Shown here piece after piece: positions 36,749 through 44,652 of a DNA stretch of 64,000 bases (its first letter is position 1; each line of letters starts with the position of its first letter). The stretch is from Pseudomonadota bacterium (GTDB lineage: Bacteria > Pseudomonadota > Gammaproteobacteria > Xanthomonadales > Rhodanobacteraceae). The stretch covers positions 39,218-103,217 of the forward strand of contig JAFEDX010000191.1 in assembly GCA_018241365.1 (NCBI GenBank). The letters run 5' to 3'. The notes below the pieces were generated by a model. It did no database searches and was not told the DNA's origin. It saw only the letters and a list, made by a program, of their open reading frames with translations. The position numbers were made by a program, and so were the translations under genes.

Positions 36749-37885
36749 CTACTTCAGCGGCATTGCGTGGGCCGGGCCGCAGGCGTCGTTGCGAGGCCAT
36801 GCGGCGCGCGGATCGGGCAGCAGGCCGTGCCAATCGTCGGCGAGCGCCTGCAGCGGCAGGTCTTCCGCAAGACGGCCGAACCAGCGTTGCAGCACACGGC
36901 TGTAGCCGGCGAACAGCCGCGAGACGATCACGATCTTCTTGACCACCTTGCGCGACACCTTCACTTGCGCGCCGGCGGTGAAGTCGGGCTTGGCCAGGAT
37001 CGACGCCAAGGTACGCATCGCGAGGCCCAGCGCGATCAGGCAGAAACGGCGGATGCCGGCTTCCTTTTCGGGGATCAGCAGGGTGTAGTCCAGTGCGTTG
37101 CGCAAATGGCTGTGCGCGATGCCGATCAACTGCGCATAGGCCTTGCCGAATGCGGCCGGGACGTCGGTGCGACGTATCGCACCCAGGTCGACCCCGGCGC
37201 GCGCGAACAGGTCGTGCGGCATCCAGCACACGCCGCGATCGCGGTCTTCCCAGAAGTCCTTGAGGATGTTGGTCATCTGCAGGCCCTGGCCGAACGACAC
37301 GTCCAGCCGCGACATGGCGGCGCGCTGCTCGGCGATCTGCGGCGAATAGTCGCAGAACAGGTCGGTGAGGGTCTGGCCGACGACGCCGGCGACGTAGTAG
37401 CAGTAGCGATCCATCTCGCGCAGGTCGGCGAGGCCGGCGGTGCTGGCGCGGCGTTCGAAGCTCGGCATTCCCGTGCACATGGTGCGGATGCAGCGCGCCA
37501 GCGACTCGCGCTGGGCCAGGTTGAACCCGTCGGTGACTTCGATGATCGAGGCGGTGTGTACGACCAGGTCGCGTTCGGCTGCCAGCGTGTTGCCGCGCAG
37601 CAGCGGCGCAAGGTCACGCGCGAACGAATGCGGATCCTCGGTGGACGCAACCACGCGGGTGAAACGGTCGTGGAACTCCTGCTTCACGTCGGGTGCCAGC
37701 GCCTGCTCGTCCTCGATGGTGTCGGCGATCCGGCACAACAGGTAGGCGTTGGCGATCACCGCGCGCAGGCGCGGTTCCAGTTGCGGGATCGTCAGCGCAA
37801 ACGTGCGCGAGACCTCCGGCAGTATCAAGTCCTGGTACGCCTCGGCGGCATGCCGCGGTGTGCGTGCGGCAGCTTGGGTCGTCAT
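36749..37885 (-). CDS. Squalene synthase, single-enzyme type (SQS-like)
   Basis: 378-residue head-to-head prenyl synthase and first gene of the cluster. The first aspartate-rich motif is DTIED (Asp55-Asp59) and the second DFWED (Asp210-Asp214). MDRYCYYVAGVVG and SRTFALTIPQL also match eukaryote-type squalene synthase more than HpnC/HpnD. No HpnC, HpnD or HpnE gene is nearby, suggesting this one protein makes squalene from two farnesyl diphosphates with NAD(P)H. No clear C-terminal membrane anchor. ATG 37885 has AAGGAG seven bases upstream. Phytoene/dehydrosqualene synthase is the alternative reading. Confidence 0.85.
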   Translation of the reverse strand: MTTQAAARTPRHAAEAYQDLILPEVSRTFALTIPQLEPRLRAVIANAYLLCRIADTIEDEQALAPDVKQEFHDRFTRVVASTEDPHSFARDLAPLLRGNTLAAERDLVVHTASIIEVTDGFNLAQRESLARCIRTMCTGMPSFERRASTAGLADLREMDRYCYYVAGVVGQTLTDLFCDYSPQIAEQRAAMSRLDVSFGQGLQMTNILKDFWEDRDRGVCWMPHDLFARAGVDLGAIRRTDVPAAFGKAYAQLIGIAHSHLRNALDYTLLIPEKEAGIRRFCLIALGLAMRTLASILAKPDFTAGAQVKVSRKVVKKIVIVSRLFAGYSRVLQRWFGRLAEDLPLQALADDWHGLLPDPRAAWPRNDACGPAHAMPLK

Positions 37886-37973
37886 CCAGTTTCTCCTTCG
37901 GAGCCTTTCCGCCCGGCCAGTTGATCCTAGCTATTTTGCGTGAAGATCAGGTGGAAGTCGCGTGTCGGCCGTT

Positions 37974-38003
37974 TTGACACGCGCGGCCGCGCCTCGCTAG
38001 GCT
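37974..38003 (+). promoter_or_regulatory. Candidate ispA promoter in the divergent region
   Basis: TTGACA at 37974-37979, then 18 bases, then TAGGCT at 37998-38003, 43 bases before the ispA start. The 160-base gap is divergent between the hopanoid cluster and ispA, so regulation of both could be linked. No certain promoter was found for the minus strand, although TAGGAT near 37927 could be a -10. Confidence 0.35.
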
Positions 38004-38045
38004 CGCGCGTGATTCGCGGCGCCGGCCGTTCCAGGAAACTCCCGC

Positions 38046-38930
38046 ATGTCTTTCTCCGAACGTGTGGCCGATTACCGCAAACGCGTCGAACGCGCGCTGG
38101 AAGCACGCCTGCCGGCGGAAGGCACGCGTCCCGCCGCGCTGCACGCAGCGATGCGCTACTCGGTGCTGGGCGGTGGCAAGCGCGTGCGTCCGTTGCTGTG
38201 CTACGCGGCGGGCGAGCTGCTGGGCGTCGCCGCCGGGCGCCTTGACGATGCGGCCTGCGCGGTGGAATGCGTACACGCGTTTTCGCTGGTCCACGACGAC
38301 CTGCCGGCCATGGACAACGATGCGCTGCGCCGCGGCAAGCCTTCCACCCACAAGGCATTCGGCGTCGCCACGGCGATCCTCGCGGGCGATGCCCTGCAGA
38401 CGCGTGCGTTCGAAATCCTGGCCGGCGACGGTGTGCGCGATGCCGCCGAGCGCCTGGGCATGGTCGCGATCCTGGCGGCTGCATCCGGCTCGCTTGGCAT
38501 GACCGGCGGGCAGGCCGTCGATCTGGAATCGGAGGGCAAACAGCTGACGGCCGCCGACCTCGAGGCCCTGGATCGCGACAAGACCGGCAAACTGATACGC
38601 GCCGCCGTGTTGATGCCGTGCTGCACGGTGCCTGGCTTGCCGCAGGCGACGCGCGATGCGCTGGATCGTTTCGCCGAAAACACGGGGCTGGCGTTCCAGA
38701 TCAAGGATGACGTGCTGGACGTGGAAGGCGACCAGGCCTTGACCGGCAAGACCCAGGGCGCCGATGCCGTGCGCGGCAAGGCGACCTATCCGTCGTTGAT
38801 GGGCCTCGAACACGCCAAGCAGCGCGCAGATGCGCTGTACGCCGACGCGCTGGCAGCGCTGGAACCGTTCGGCGATGCCGCCGAATCGTTGCGCTGGATG
38901 GCGCGCAGCATCGTGCACAGGGATCGCTGA
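38046..38930 (+). CDS. ispA: Farnesyl diphosphate synthase IspA
   Basis: 294-residue trans-prenyltransferase making geranyl and farnesyl diphosphate from IPP and DMAPP. First aspartate-rich motif LVHDDLPAMDND, second FQIKDDVLDVEGD, plus GGKRVRPLLCY and DKTGKLIRAAV. It is divergent from the mevalonate/hopanoid cluster and supplies the substrate of its first gene. Confidence 0.95.
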   Translation: MSFSERVADYRKRVERALEARLPAEGTRPAALHAAMRYSVLGGGKRVRPLLCYAAGELLGVAAGRLDDAACAVECVHAFSLVHDDLPAMDNDALRRGKPSTHKAFGVATAILAGDALQTRAFEILAGDGVRDAAERLGMVAILAAASGSLGMTGGQAVDLESEGKQLTAADLEALDRDKTGKLIRAAVLMPCCTVPGLPQATRDALDRFAENTGLAFQIKDDVLDVEGDQALTGKTQGADAVRGKATYPSLMGLEHAKQRADALYADALAALEPFGDAAESLRWMARSIVHRDR

Positions 38931-39023
38931 TTCCCTCCCGATTTTTGCCGCGCACGGAAAGTGCGCGTCGGTTAGCATAGTCCGCTGAGTGACCTTCGCA
39001 CGTCGATCCGGAAACATGCCGTG

Positions 39024-40064
39024 ATGCCACGCATCGAAGCCTGCATGCGCGCAGTGGCCGGCTTTCTGTCGGTTTTCGCCTTGGGCGCGGGTGTTGCCTT
39101 CGCCGCACAGGCCGCGGGAGTGAAAGATATCCCGCCCGTGATGGGCTGGGTTCCGGCCTATGGGATCGATGCTTCGATGCAGGCGCTGGATGCCGACCCT
39201 GCGATTGGCAAGGGCCTGACCCGGATCGGACTGCAATTCTGGAACCCGAGTGCGAATGGTCGCGGCCTCGTGCTGGCGCCTGTCGATGGCAGCGGTACCC
39301 CAGTGGGTCCGGCTGCCATTGCGCGTGTCCGCAACTGGGCGCATGCGCGACACATCAAGGTGCTGTTGACCGTGTACAACAATTCCGAGACGACCAAGGT
39401 CTGGAATTGGGATCTTGCGCGGCGCGCGTTCAAGGACCAGCGCACGGATTTCGTGCGCGCGCTGGTCGCGGAAGTACGCAAATACAAGCTGGACGGGATC
39501 GACATCGATCTCGAAGGCGATGGCTTCTTCGACAGCGACCGTGCGGCGTTCGCGGCCTTCGTGGATGAGCTCTCCAGGGCCCTGCACGCGGAGCACAAGC
39601 TGCTGACGGTCGATTCGTTCCACAGCCCGTGCTTCAACGCGCCCAACATGAGCTGGTGGGCCGACTGGCGCGGCAAGGTCGATGCCATCCACAGCATGGG
39701 TTACGCCGACCTTTACGAAGCCAGCGAGGAAACCTTCACGCCACCCGGCAAACCCGTCTGCGAACACGGCGCGCACATCTTCAAGTACAGCTGGCAACTG
39801 GCGTGGGGGCTCAAGGCCGGCTTCCGCCCCGACCAGATCGTGATGGGCTTGCCGACCGACGTCGATCATTGGGGCAGGCCGGCCGGTTCCAATGACGCGA
39901 TCACGCACCTGCGCGAGGTGCAGGCACTGGGCGCCGGTATTGCCCTGTGGGATTTGCAGCTTGCGGCCCAGGGTTGGCGCAGCCACGCCACTTGGGAAGC
40001 CGTGCGCGCGCTGCGCGAGCATCCCGGCAGTGGGTGGAAGGCGCTGGTGCCGGCAAAGCCGTGA
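39024..40064 (+). CDS. Secreted GH18-family glycoside hydrolase-like protein
   Basis: 346-residue protein with a signal peptide (cleavage after about residue 32, AQAAG). A TIM-barrel domain follows, with the GH18 motif DGIDIDLEG (Asp157, Asp160, Asp162, catalytic Glu164). Chitinase or endo-N-acetylglucosaminidase activity is expected from the family; there is no chitin-binding module. The barrel strands VLLTVYNNSE, DAIHSMGYADLY and IVMGLPTDVD are recognisable. ATG 39024 is preferred over the adjacent GTG at 39021. Confidence 0.82.
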   Translation: MPRIEACMRAVAGFLSVFALGAGVAFAAQAAGVKDIPPVMGWVPAYGIDASMQALDADPAIGKGLTRIGLQFWNPSANGRGLVLAPVDGSGTPVGPAAIARVRNWAHARHIKVLLTVYNNSETTKVWNWDLARRAFKDQRTDFVRALVAEVRKYKLDGIDIDLEGDGFFDSDRAAFAAFVDELSRALHAEHKLLTVDSFHSPCFNAPNMSWWADWRGKVDAIHSMGYADLYEASEETFTPPGKPVCEHGAHIFKYSWQLAWGLKAGFRPDQIVMGLPTDVDHWGRPAGSNDAITHLREVQALGAGIALWDLQLAAQGWRSHATWEAVRALREHPGSGWKALVPAKP

Positions 40065-40172
40065 GCGTGAAGCCACGAAGCATGGAGGCGGTTGGCTGCA
40101 CGTCTCGGCACCATTGATCCACCAGTCACCGGGCTTCGCACGCATCTGGCGCACGATCGAGAGCTCAGACGC

Positions 40173-40201
40173 AAAACCAACCGGGAGCGGTTGGTTTTTT
40201 T
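40173..40201. terminator. Bidirectional intrinsic terminator
   Basis: Stem AAAACCAACCG / CGGTTGGTTTT (40173-40183 and 40188-40198), loop GGAG, with a run of seven T on the plus strand (40195-40201) and four on the minus strand. It lies between the GH18 gene (plus strand) and tRNA-Ala (minus strand), so it can end both transcripts. Confidence 0.85.
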
Positions 40202-40207
40202 GAAGGG

Positions 40208-40283
40208 TGGTGGAGCTGAGGAGGATCGAACTCCTGACCTCTGCATTGCGAACGCAGCGCTCTCCCAGCTGAGCTACAGCCCC
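40208..40283 (-). tRNA. tRNA-Ala (anticodon CGC)
   Basis: 76-base cloverleaf including an encoded CCA. The acceptor stem GGGGCTG pairs with CAGCTCC and has the G3:U70 wobble that marks alanine tRNAs. Anticodon loop TTCGCAA gives CGC, reading GCG, a frequent alanine codon in this GC-rich genome. D arm GCTC...GAGC and T arm with TTCGATC are intact. Confidence 0.95.
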
Positions 40284-40421
40284 ACATTGAGTTGTCTTTG
40301 GGCGTGCCGTCCGGATTGCCGGAGCCGCCGCGTCGGCGCATTGCGCGCCAGAGAGCCGCGTATGTTAGCCGGTCCGTGATCGGTAGCCAAGCGTTTCGAT
40401 GCCGTGCATGGGCTGGTGGAT

Positions 40422-41507
40422 TCAGCCCGGCACCAGCGGCGCCAGCTCGGCTTCCAGCAGGGATCGGCGCCAGCCTTCGAGACCCGCGGGCCAGCTGCGG
40501 GTCACCGCCAGCTCCTCGATCAGGCGGCGCGGGCAAAGCAGGCCTGCAGGCAGGTCGAGCCTGGCAGCGACGTTTTGCACCACGCCTCGCATCGCATCGA
40601 CCGCGCGCTTGGCTTCGCCCTTCGGCGCGGGCGGAATGGGCGCAAGATCGGCCAACTCTTCGGGTGTCACCGGTTCCTGCAACAGGGCGAACAATTCGTT
40701 GCGTTGGGGTCCGCGCAGCGCGCGCTGGCCCTGTACGCGTTCGAACAGTTCCTGCGGGGTCCGGGCAGGTTGCTGCGCGAGCGCCAGCGCGTGGGCGTCA
40801 TCGAGGATCCAGGGGCGCGGCCGATCGAGCTTGCGCGCGGTGGCGTCGCGCCATTGCAGCGCACGCTTCAGGCGTATCTGCGCTTCGGGCGGCCAATCCG
40901 CGGCGCCGGCGAAAGCGCGTTGTGGTTGCGGATCGGCCTGGGTCTGGTTGCGGCGAGTGCGCTCGACCATGCGCGCACAGTCCTCGGCGTGCCACCGGGT
41001 GCGTCCGCGCCGCTGCAGATCCGCCGACAGCGTGTCGTGCAGGGCAGCGAGGTGGGCGACGTCCTGCTCGGCATAGTCGAGCTGGCGCGCCGTGAGCGGG
41101 CGCTGCAGCCAGTCGGAACGGGTTTCATCCTTGGGGATGTCGATGCCCAGCAGCGTCGCCACCAGTTTCTGGTAGCTGAGCCCCGGACCCATGCCGCACA
41201 GTGCGGCTGCGACCTGGGTGTCGAACAGCTCGAACACGGTGTCGCCAAGCAGCGGTGCCAGCGCTTCCAGATCCTCGCTGGCGCTGTGCATCACGCAAGG
41301 GCGATCGGAAACCAGCGCGCGCAGGTCGCCGCTGGTGTCGTAGGCCAACGGATCGATCAGCCAGCAATCCCCGGTGTGCGCGGCCTGCACCAGCGCCAAC
41401 TTCGGAAAAAACGTGTTGCGGCGCATGAACTCGGTATCGAGTCCGACCGGCTCGCGGGCGCGCGGTGGCGACAGGGCATTGCCATGGTCGATCCAGGCCG
41501 CGCTCAT
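40422..41507 (-). CDS. rnd: Ribonuclease D
   Basis: 361-residue 3'-5' exoribonuclease of the DEDDy group acting in tRNA 3' maturation. The Exo motifs are visible: VGLDTEFMRR (Asp, Glu), HSASEDLEAL (Asp) and YAEQDVAHL (Tyr and Asp). A C-terminal HRDC domain spans about 205-285. ATG 41507 (MSAAWIDHG) fits the family better than the longer frame. It sits next to tRNA-Ala on the same strand. Confidence 0.94.
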   Translation of the reverse strand: MSAAWIDHGNALSPPRAREPVGLDTEFMRRNTFFPKLALVQAAHTGDCWLIDPLAYDTSGDLRALVSDRPCVMHSASEDLEALAPLLGDTVFELFDTQVAAALCGMGPGLSYQKLVATLLGIDIPKDETRSDWLQRPLTARQLDYAEQDVAHLAALHDTLSADLQRRGRTRWHAEDCARMVERTRRNQTQADPQPQRAFAGAADWPPEAQIRLKRALQWRDATARKLDRPRPWILDDAHALALAQQPARTPQELFERVQGQRALRGPQRNELFALLQEPVTPEELADLAPIPPAPKGEAKRAVDAMRGVVQNVAARLDLPAGLLCPRRLIEELAVTRSWPAGLEGWRRSLLEAELAPLVPG

Positions 41508-41593
41508 GCAATCTGGTTCCTGCACTGGTGTTCCATTCGGATTGGGTTTGCTATCGTGAACAGCCAACGATAACAGCCTGCCGCCGCGCCCGC

Positions 41594-43522
41594 ATGCCGA
41601 AACCGCAATCCCTCACACGCCAGCACGCGATCGGCGGTGCCGTCGGCGTGCTGTTGCTGGTGTTCGCGCTGGTGTACCGGTTTTTCCCGGCGGCGTTGAA
41701 GGTGGAACCGGCGATCTTGAAGTCGCATTCCGCCGCGGTGTCGAGCGCACCGATCGCGGCCGGGGTCAAGCCGCACAGCCTGACGCCGGCCGAATCCGAG
41801 CTCAACGCCGGGCCGCCGATTTCACTCGCGCCTACGGCAGTGATCGCCGCACGCGCACGTGAAGGCACGTTCGGCAGTGGCCACGCGGGCAAGGGCAAGG
41901 TCGCGGACCTGCTGTCCGAGGCCGGGCGCGCCGCGCGCGACGGCAACCTGATCGGCCCCGGGAAGGGCAGCGCGCTGTCGCTGGTGCTGGAGGCCACGGA
42001 GCAGGCGCCGGACGACACGCAGGTCAAGCGTGCGGTGTCGTTGCTGCACGCACGCCTGGTCGCCAACGTGCAGCAATCGCTGGCGAGCGGCGATGCCGAT
42101 GCCGCGCGCGCCAGCCTGAATGCCTTGAAGCAGTTGCCCGGCGGCGGCGAGGACATCGCGCCCCTGGCCGCGCGCATCGACGCTGCGGGCAAGGTCCAGC
42201 CCTTGCTGGAGCAGGCGTCCGACCTGATCCAGAAGGGCAAGCTGGAAGGACCCGGCGAGGACACCGCGCTGGCGGTGTATCGCAAGGTGCTGGCGCTCGA
42301 TCCGGAAAACGTGGTGGCAAGACAAGGCCTGCAGCGCGTGCAGCAGGCGGCGCTGGATCGCGCCCTGACCGCCGCCGCGCAGAATGACGACGCCAAGGCC
42401 GAGTCGGCGCTGGCCGACGCCGAGGCCATCCTGCCGTCGTCGCCCGGGCTGGCGGAAACGCGTGCACGCATCGCGGCAATGCGCACGGGACGCGCCGACA
42501 ACCTGCTGACGCAGGCCGAGTCCGCGCTGGATGCCGGCAACCTCGAACTGGCGGGAAAACTCGCTGCACAGGCCGGCACGCTTGGTGCATCCACCGACGC
42601 GTTCCTCGCCAAGGTGCAGAATGCACGCGAGTACGCGAGCTTCCATCCCGGCCAGGTGTTCACCGACCACTTCCTGGACATCGTCGGGCAGGCGCCCGCA
42701 ATGGTGGTGATCCCGCGCGGCAGCTTCCTGATGGGCGCACCGCAACGCAGCCGTTCGCAGACCAGCGCCGAGCAGCCCCAGCACGAAGTGACCATCGCCA
42801 AGGGTTTTGCGGTGGCGCGTGCGGAGGTCACCGTCGCCGAATTCCGCGCGTTCGTGCAGAACTCGGGCTACGTGCCGGATTCCGACCGGCTGGGCGGCGC
42901 TTCGGTGTACGACGAGGCCAACGGGCGGATGCAGACGCGGGCGGGCGTGGACTGGCAGGACGACTACGCGGGACAGCGCGCCAGGGACAACGATCCGGTG
43001 GTCAATGTTTCCTGGAACGACGCCCACGCTTTCGTGGAGTGGCTGGCCAGACACACCGGCAAGCATTACCGCCTGCCGACCGAAGCCGAGTACGAATACG
43101 CGGAACGTGCCGGAACCACCACGACCTACTGGTGGGGCAACGGGACGCCCAGGCAAAAGGTCGAGAACCTTACCGGCAGCGGTGATCGCTCGCCCGCGCA
43201 CCGCAGCTGGGCCAACGCCTTCCAAGGCTACACCGACGGCTACTGGGGCCCGGCGCCGGTAGCGAGCTTCATGCCCAACCCGTTCGGGCTGTACGACATG
43301 AGCGGCAATGTGTCGGAGTGGGTCGCCGATTGCTGGCACGACAACTACATGCGCGCGCCCACCGATGGCAGCGCGTGGATCAACCCCGGCTGCAGCGATC
43401 GCGTGATCCGCGGCGGCTCGTGGGGCAGCGCACCCGAGCAGGACCGTTCGTCGTACCGGCAGGGCGTGCCGGCCGATACCCGCAGTGGGCGCGTGGGTTT
43501 CCGCGTGGCCAGGGATCTCTGA
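41594..43522 (+). CDS. Membrane-anchored SUMF1/FGE-domain protein with repeat region
   Basis: 642-residue protein. A short cytoplasmic N-terminus is followed by one membrane helix (about 11-31), a periplasmic helical TPR-like region (about 95-350, LEQASDLIQKGKLEGPGEDTAL-type repeats) and a C-terminal formylglycine-generating-enzyme-like domain (about 375-642: PRGSFLMGAPQRS, EVTVAEFRAFVQ, LPTEAEYEYAERAG, FGLYDMSGNVSEWVADCW, RVIRGGSWGSAP). The C-terminal domain is often a non-catalytic ligand-binding fold when no sulfatase is nearby, as here. It probably follows its own promoter, divergent from rnd. Function unassigned. Confidence 0.88.
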   Translation: MPKPQSLTRQHAIGGAVGVLLLVFALVYRFFPAALKVEPAILKSHSAAVSSAPIAAGVKPHSLTPAESELNAGPPISLAPTAVIAARAREGTFGSGHAGKGKVADLLSEAGRAARDGNLIGPGKGSALSLVLEATEQAPDDTQVKRAVSLLHARLVANVQQSLASGDADAARASLNALKQLPGGGEDIAPLAARIDAAGKVQPLLEQASDLIQKGKLEGPGEDTALAVYRKVLALDPENVVARQGLQRVQQAALDRALTAAAQNDDAKAESALADAEAILPSSPGLAETRARIAAMRTGRADNLLTQAESALDAGNLELAGKLAAQAGTLGASTDAFLAKVQNAREYASFHPGQVFTDHFLDIVGQAPAMVVIPRGSFLMGAPQRSRSQTSAEQPQHEVTIAKGFAVARAEVTVAEFRAFVQNSGYVPDSDRLGGASVYDEANGRMQTRAGVDWQDDYAGQRARDNDPVVNVSWNDAHAFVEWLARHTGKHYRLPTEAEYEYAERAGTTTTYWWGNGTPRQKVENLTGSGDRSPAHRSWANAFQGYTDGYWGPAPVASFMPNPFGLYDMSGNVSEWVADCWHDNYMRAPTDGSAWINPGCSDRVIRGGSWGSAPEQDRSSYRQGVPADTRSGRVGFRVARDL

Positions 43523-43617
43523 GCGCGGCGGGCCAAGGTGTGCAGCCCGGCGTTGACTTGCCGCATCCGCGCCACGATATCGCGATCAGAGCCGCGTCGG
43601 CTCGTGCGAGGATGCCT

Positions 43618-43791
43618 ATGTCCGAAGACGACAAGCCACTGGCCGAGGAGTTGGCTGCCCTGCGCGCAGAAGTTGCGGCCTTGCGTGCGGAACTTGCCGA
43701 GCTGCGCGAATACATCGGCGACGTTCCCAGCATGGAATGCGGGATCACCAGCTTCGCGGAGTGGCAGAAGGAGCGTATGGAGCGCCGTTAG
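43618..43791 (+). CDS. Small coiled-coil protein, 57 aa
   Basis: 57-residue hydrophilic protein with an uninterrupted heptad pattern (LAEELAALRAEVAALRAELAEL, split across residues 8-29) followed by a short tail ending WQKERMERR. ATG 43618 has GAGG six bases upstream; ATG 43612 is less well placed. It resembles SlyX-like small coiled coils in size only. Probably an oligomerising accessory protein; function unknown. Confidence 0.6.
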   Translation: MSEDDKPLAEELAALRAEVAALRAELAELREYIGDVPSMECGITSFAEWQKERMERR

Positions 43792-43859
43792 ATTCGCTCG
43801 ATCGCGTAACGGCGTTGCGCCGAGCGTAGAAGCAGGATGAAGAAGCTTGCGTAACTGCT

Positions 43860-43946
43860 TGGTGCCGAAGGTGGGACTCGAACCCACACGCTTTTAAGGG
43901 CGGCGGATTTTGAGTCCGCTGCGTCTACCGATTCCGCCACTTCGGC
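43860..43946 (-). tRNA. tRNA-Leu (anticodon CAA)
   Basis: 87-base class II tRNA with encoded CCA. The acceptor stem GCCGAAG pairs with CTTCGGC, and the anticodon loop CTCAAAA gives CAA, reading TTG. The long variable arm (GCCCTTAAAAGC region) is typical of leucine tRNAs, and the T arm has TTCGAGT. Confidence 0.95.
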
Positions 43947-43997
43947 CAGCCGCCAAGTATGCGGTAATCGAGACGCCACGGCTAGTGGGTCAGCCGC

Positions 43998-44585
43998 CTA
44001 ATGGTCGGCGACGGCGGGTTGGTCGAGGGACAGTTCGCGCGGGTGCCGTACGTACCACTCGCCGCGTTCCGGTTCGAACACGTTGCAGCGGGTCATCTCG
44101 CGCTGGTAGACGTGCACGCTGACCGCGATGTCGGTATCGCTGGCGTTGCGGATGGTGTGGTGTTCGTGTGGCGGGATCAGGCTGCCGGCCGAACCGGTGC
44201 CGGCCTGGATCGCGCCCGCCGGGACGAAGCGGTAGCGCACATCGTCGTGCTCGCGCAGTTCGTACTGCACCACTTCCAGTGCACCGCGCCAGACGGCTTC
44301 CACGCACCACATCCCGGAATGGTCGTGGATGGGCGTACCCTGGCCGGGGCCCCAGGTCATCGCGATCACGCTGTAGCCGTGTTCCGGGCTGCGATACAAC
44401 TCGCGGCGCGCGTAGTGTTCGGCACAGCCCTCGAACACGCAATCGGGCAGGCGCACCGAGCTGTAATGGATCGCGTCGCACATGACCGTGCGCAAGGCGC
44501 GCATGGTGTCCGCCGTGTCGGGTTTCACGACCGCCGAATCGATGGCCTGGATCAAGCGGTCGCGTCCGGGAAATGCCATGCCCAT
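43998..44585 (-). CDS. Cysteine dioxygenase
   Basis: 195-residue cupin-fold, non-heme iron enzyme that oxidises cysteine to cysteine sulfinate. The iron-binding motif is TPIHDHSGMWCVE with the Cys that in many members crosslinks to a Tyr. The third His is in PPHEHHTIRN. The assignment to type I cysteine dioxygenase is by motif; other thiol dioxygenases share the fold. It lies 67 bases downstream of metX on the same strand, forming a sulfur amino acid pair. ATG 44579 is an alternative start. Confidence 0.88.
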   Translation of the reverse strand: MGMAFPGRDRLIQAIDSAVVKPDTADTMRALRTVMCDAIHYSSVRLPDCVFEGCAEHYARRELYRSPEHGYSVIAMTWGPGQGTPIHDHSGMWCVEAVWRGALEVVQYELREHDDVRYRFVPAGAIQAGTGSAGSLIPPHEHHTIRNASDTDIAVSVHVYQREMTRCNVFEPERGEWYVRHPRELSLDQPAVADH

Positions 44586-44652
44586 GGCACAAGCTTATAG
44601 CCGACAGGCAGGTGCCCCGCAAGCGTATGTGCCCATGCCCATCGCAGCCAGG

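Noticed and set aside
33032..37924. 1630-codon open frame on the plus strand through the hopanoid genes
   Set aside because: It is antisense to six well-supported genes with overlapping starts and stops. Its translation is low-complexity (His/Arg/Gln/Ala) with no domain; long antisense frames are expected at this GC content.
41594..43522. Sulfatase-maturation role for the SUMF1-domain protein
   Set aside because: No sulfatase gene is in the window, and the domain occurs widely in proteins that do not make formylglycine.
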